Shown: positions 61,406-64,000 of the stretch, piece by piece
Layout: each line of letters starts with the position of its first letter
Position numbering within the stretch: the first letter of the stretch is position 1
From: Chlorocebus sabaeus
Lineage: Eukaryota > Chordata > Mammalia > Primates > Cercopithecidae
DNA: 64,000 bases
Direction: 5' to 3'
Assembly: GCF_047675955.1 (NCBI RefSeq)
Contig: NW_027327623.1
Location: 124,001 to 188,000, forward strand
Translations under genes and position numbers: made by a program
The notes under the pieces: model-generated
The model's database searches: none
The model's input: only the letters and a program-made list of their open reading frames with translations
What the model was told of the DNA's origin: nothing

Positions 61406-61921
61406 AAACTGCTCTGTGTTCTGTTAATTCATCTCACAGAGTTACATCTTTCCCTTCAAGAAGCCTTTCGCTAAGGCTGTTCTTGTGGAATTGGCAAAGG
61501 GATATTTGGAAGCCCTTAGAGGGCTATGGTGAAAAAGGAAATATCTTCCGTTCAAAACTGGAAAGAAGCTTTCTGAGAAACTGCTCTGTGTTCTGTTAAT
61601 TCATCTCACATAGTTACATCCTTCCCTTCAACAAGCCTTTCGCTAAGGCTGTTCTTGTGGAATTGGCAAAGGGATATTTGGAAGCCCATAGAGGACTATG
61701 GTGAAAAAGTAAATATCTTCCGTTCAAAACTGGAAAGAAGCATTCTGAGAAACCGCTCTGTGTTCTGTTAATTCATCTCACAGAGTTACATCTTTCCCTT
61801 CAAGTAGCCTTTCGCTAAGGCTGTTCTTGTGGAATTGGCAAAGGGATATTTGGAAGCCCATAGAGGGCTATGGTGAAAATGGAAATATCTTCCGTTCAAA
61901 ACTGGAAAGAAGCTTTCTGAG
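61406..61921 (+). repeat. Signature triplet 12
   Basis: CATAG at 61609, 15 monomers after triplet 11. It shares TACATCCTTCCC, GAGGACTATGG, TACATGTTTCTC and the shortened 718-bp lead (AACAGC at 60891), but has AAGCCTTTCGC rather than AAGTCTTTCGC. It is followed immediately by an exact single-monomer duplication. Confidence 0.92.
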
Positions 61922-62093
61922 AAACCGCTCTGTGTTCTGTTAATTCATCTCACACAGTTACATCTTTCCCTTCAAGAAGCCTTTCGCTAAGGCTGTTCTT
62001 GTGGAATTGGCAAAGGGATATTTGGAAGCCCATAGAGGGCTATGGTGAAAAAGGAAATATCTTCCGTTCAAAACTGGAAAGAAGCTTTCTGAG
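61922..62093 (+). repeat. Exact single-monomer tandem duplication, copy 1
   Basis: This AACCGC/CAAGAAG monomer carries CACACAGTTAC in place of CACAGAGTTAC. The next monomer (62094-62265) appears identical base for base. I saw CACACAG nowhere else in the window. Confidence 0.93.
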
Positions 62094-62265
62094 AAACCGC
62101 TCTGTGTTCTGTTAATTCATCTCACACAGTTACATCTTTCCCTTCAAGAAGCCTTTCGCTAAGGCTGTTCTTGTGGAATTGGCAAAGGGATATTTGGAAG
62201 CCCATAGAGGGCTATGGTGAAAAAGGAAATATCTTCCGTTCAAAACTGGAAAGAAGCTTTCTGAG
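62094..62265 (+). repeat. Exact single-monomer tandem duplication, copy 2
   Basis: This second CACACAG monomer accounts for the change of offset between triplet 10 and 12 (28 monomers) and between the following CCCCTGAAG landmarks (29 monomers). The monomer after it has normal CACAGAG. Confidence 0.93.
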
Positions 62266-63297
62266 AAACCGCTCTGTGTTCTGTTAATTCATCTCACAGA
62301 GTTACATCTTTCCCTTCAAGAAGCCTTTCGCTAAGGCTGTTCTTGTGGAATTGGCAAAGGGATATTTGGAAGCCCATAGAGGGCTATGGTGAAAAAGGAA
62401 ATATCTTCCGTTCAAAACTTGAAAGAAGCTTTCTGAGAAACCGCTCTGTGTTCTGTTAATTCATCTCACAGAGTTACATCTTTCCCTTGAAGAAGCCTTT
62501 CACTAAGGCTGTTCTTGTGGAATTGGCAAAGGGATATTTGGAAGCCCATAGAGGGCTATGGTGAAAAAGGAAATATCTTCCGTTCAAAACTGGAAAGAAG
62601 CTTTCTGAGAAACCGCTCTGTGTTCTGTTAATTCATCTCACAGAGTTACATCTTTCCCCTGAAGAAGCCTTTCGCTAAGGCTGTTCTTGTGGAATTGGCA
62701 AAGGGATATTTGGAAGCCCATAGAGGGCTATGGTGAAAAAGGAAATATCTTCCGTTCAAAACTGGAAAGAAGCTTTCTGAGAAACTGCTCTGTGTTCTGT
62801 TAATTCATCTCACAGAGTTACATCTTTCCCTTCAAGAAGCCTTTCGCTAAGGCTGTTCTTGTGGAATTGGCAAAGGGATATTTGGAAGCCCATAGAGGGC
62901 TATGGTGAAAAAGTAAATATCTTCCGTTCAAAACTGGAAAGAAGCTTTCTGAGAAACTGCTCTGTGTTCTGTTAATTCATCTCACAGAGTTACATCTTTC
63001 CCTTCAAGTAGCCTTTCGCTAAGGCTGTTCTTGTGGAATTGGCAAAGGGATATTTGGAAGCCCATAGAGGGCTATGGTGAAAAAGGAAATATCTTCCGTT
63101 CAAAACTGGAAAGAAGCTTTCTGAGAAACTGCTCTGTGTTCTGTTAATTCATCTCACAGAGTTACATCTTTCCCTTCAAGAAGCCTTTCGCTAAGGCTGT
63201 TCTTGTGGAATTGGCAAAGGGATATTTGGAAGCCCATAGAGGGCTATGGTGAAAAAGGAAATATCTTCCTTTCAAAACGGGAAAGAAGCTTTCTGAG

Positions 63298-63641
63298 AAA
63301 CCGCTCTGTGTTCTGTTAATTCATCTCACAGAGTTACATCTTTCCCTTCAAGAAGCCTTTCGCTAAGGCTGTTCTTGTGGAATTGGCAAAGGGATATTTG
63401 GAAGCCCATAGAGGGCTATGGTGAAAAAGGAAATATCTTCCGTTCAAAACTGGAGAGAAGCTTTCTGAGAAACCGCTCTGTGTTCTGTCAATTCATCTCA
63501 CAGAGTTACATCTTTCCCTTGAAGAAGCCTTTCGCTAAGGCTGTTCTTGTGGAATTGGCAAAGGGATATTTGGAAGCCCATAGAGGGCTATGGTGAAAAA
63601 GGAAATATCTTCCGTTCAAAACTGGAAAGAAGCTTTCTGAG
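63298..63641 (+). repeat. ATTGGG / GTCAATTC module, copy 6 (partly reverted)
   Basis: It has CTGGAGAGAAG and TGTCAATTC, but ATTGGCAAAGG in place of ATTGGG. The preceding monomer has CTTCCTTTC and a private AAAACGGGAAAG (about 63276). Downstream, AAGGAATTATC at 63943 aligns with 38143 at the same 150-monomer offset, so the window ends inside another copy of the 37-38 kb block. Confidence 0.85.
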
Positions 63642-64000
63642 AAACCGCTCTGTGTTCTGTTAATTCATCTCACAGAGTTACATCTTCCCCTTGAAGAAGC
63701 CTTTCGCTAAGGCTGTTCTTGTGGAATTGGCAAAGGGATATTTGGAAGCCCATAGAGGGCTATGGTGAAAAAGGAAATATCTTCCGTTCAAAACTGGAAA
63801 GAAGCTTTCTGAGAAACCGCTCTGTGTTCTGTTAATTCATCTCACAGAGTTACATCTTTCCCTTGAAGAAGCCTTTCGCTAAGGCTGTTCTTGTGGAATT
63901 GGCAAAGGGATATTTGGAAGCCCATAGAGGGCTATGGTGAAAAAGGAATTATCTTCCGTTCAAAACTGGAAAGAAGCTTTCTGAGAAACTGCTCTGTGTT

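Larger units (their letters stand above)
53151..63268 (+). repeat. Young short-period expansion of the signature cassette
   Basis: Triplets 9 to 12 lie 16, 13 and 15 monomers apart. Pairs at a 29-monomer (4,988-bp) offset include CACAAAGTT/CGTTAAGG (54933 and 59921), GAAGATTTC (55545 and 60533), CCCCTGAAG (57668 and 62656) and AAGTAAAT (57923 and 62911). Pairs at 13 monomers include AAGTCTTTC (56301 and 58537). The overlapping offsets show nested unequal exchanges. No genes or inserts are present. Confidence 0.9.
1..64000 (+). repeat. Alpha-satellite array, 172-bp monomer, 372 copies
   Basis: The whole window is a head-to-tail array of one 172-bp monomer. With a single inserted base, 63,999 = 372 x 172 + 15, and the last 15 bases equal the first 15. 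Diagnostic alpha-satellite stretches are GGGATATTTGGAAG, CTATGGTGAAAAAGGAA and CTCACAGAGTTACATC. The monomer is about 41% G+C and normally has CpGs at TTCGCT and TCCGTT, with a third in AACCGC copies. Alpha satellite is the major centromeric DNA of Old World monkeys and apes, where it packages centromeric and pericentromeric nucleosomes. The very high similarity between neighbouring monomers, the HindIII site per monomer and the absence of CENP-B boxes fit African green monkey component alpha. The species call rests on memory of that consensus. All monomers face the same way, and no other sequence class interrupts them. Confidence 0.98.

Noticed and set aside
5178..63596. Eighteen short open reading frames of 61-96 codons with near-identical translations
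   Set aside because: All are the same stretch of satellite read in one frame. They open where a repeated TAA stop has mutated (TGTTAATTC to TGTGAATTC, TGTCAATTC or TGTTTATTC) or where an alternative GTG start falls between stops. Because 172 is not a multiple of 3, frames shift at each monomer and no longer frame can persist. There are no promoters, codon bias or protein-family features.
1..64000. Regular direct repeats resembling a CRISPR array
   Set aside because: Repeats abut directly with no unique spacers, the unit is 172 bp, there are no cas genes, and the sequence is recognisable alpha satellite.
1..64000. Macaque-type dimeric or human-type chromosome-specific alpha satellite
   Set aside because: Neighbouring monomers do not alternate between two diverged families, and divergence between any two monomers is a few percent. 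This fits green-monkey-type monomeric arrays better. The species remains an inference.
1..64000. Transposon, LINE or SINE insertions, inversions or satellite junctions
   Set aside because: The 172-bp register is kept from end to end apart from one base, and all monomers share one orientation, leaving no room for an insert.

Overview
This window is one uninterrupted block of primate centromeric alpha-satellite DNA with no genes. The 64,000 bases are 372 head-to-tail copies of a 172-bp monomer, all in the same orientation, plus 15 bases of the next copy (63986-64000 repeat bases 1-15). The only net length change I found is one extra T in a run at 5898-5900. I saw no transposon, inversion, non-satellite insert, RNA gene or believable coding region. 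From memory, the monomer fits the classical African green monkey (Chlorocebus) component-alpha satellite: 172 bp, a HindIII site in almost every copy, an A-type (pJalpha) box and no CENP-B box. That points to Chlorocebus or a close cercopithecine relative. Human arrays are more diverged between neighbouring monomers, and macaque arrays are built on a roughly 340-bp dimer.

Monomers differ at only a few positions each. The main subtypes are AACTGC/CAAGAAG (type 1), AACCGC/TTGAAG (type 2), CAAGTAG (type 3) and AATTCTG/GGAAAAGG (type 4). Rare variants serve as landmarks and show that the array is not a random pile of monomers. It is a mosaic of blocks copied at whole-monomer offsets.

Layout. (1) 1-4950 is a partial copy of sequence that recurs at 9290-14239 and 20470-25419. 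(2) 5178-7127 holds an 8-monomer local duplication and the single inserted base. (3) 6655-17834 and 17835-29014 are two adjacent 11,180-bp (65-monomer) copies with only about a dozen differences noticed by eye. (4) About 29-53 kb is a more scrambled and diverged patchwork of the same modules, including a 2.4-kb block repeated 90 monomers apart. (5) About 53-64 kb is a younger expansion with 11- to 16-monomer-scale spacing, a chimeric junction and an exact single-monomer duplication.

A three-monomer signature (CTTAG, then CATAG/CAACAAG, then AAAATGG) occurs 12 times, always an integral number of monomers apart. This is cryptic, irregular higher-order structure in a family usually described as simple monomeric repeats. 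The sequence plausibly forms centromeric or pericentromeric chromatin. Whether this stretch carries CENP-A cannot be read from sequence. I found no undescribed protein or RNA system.
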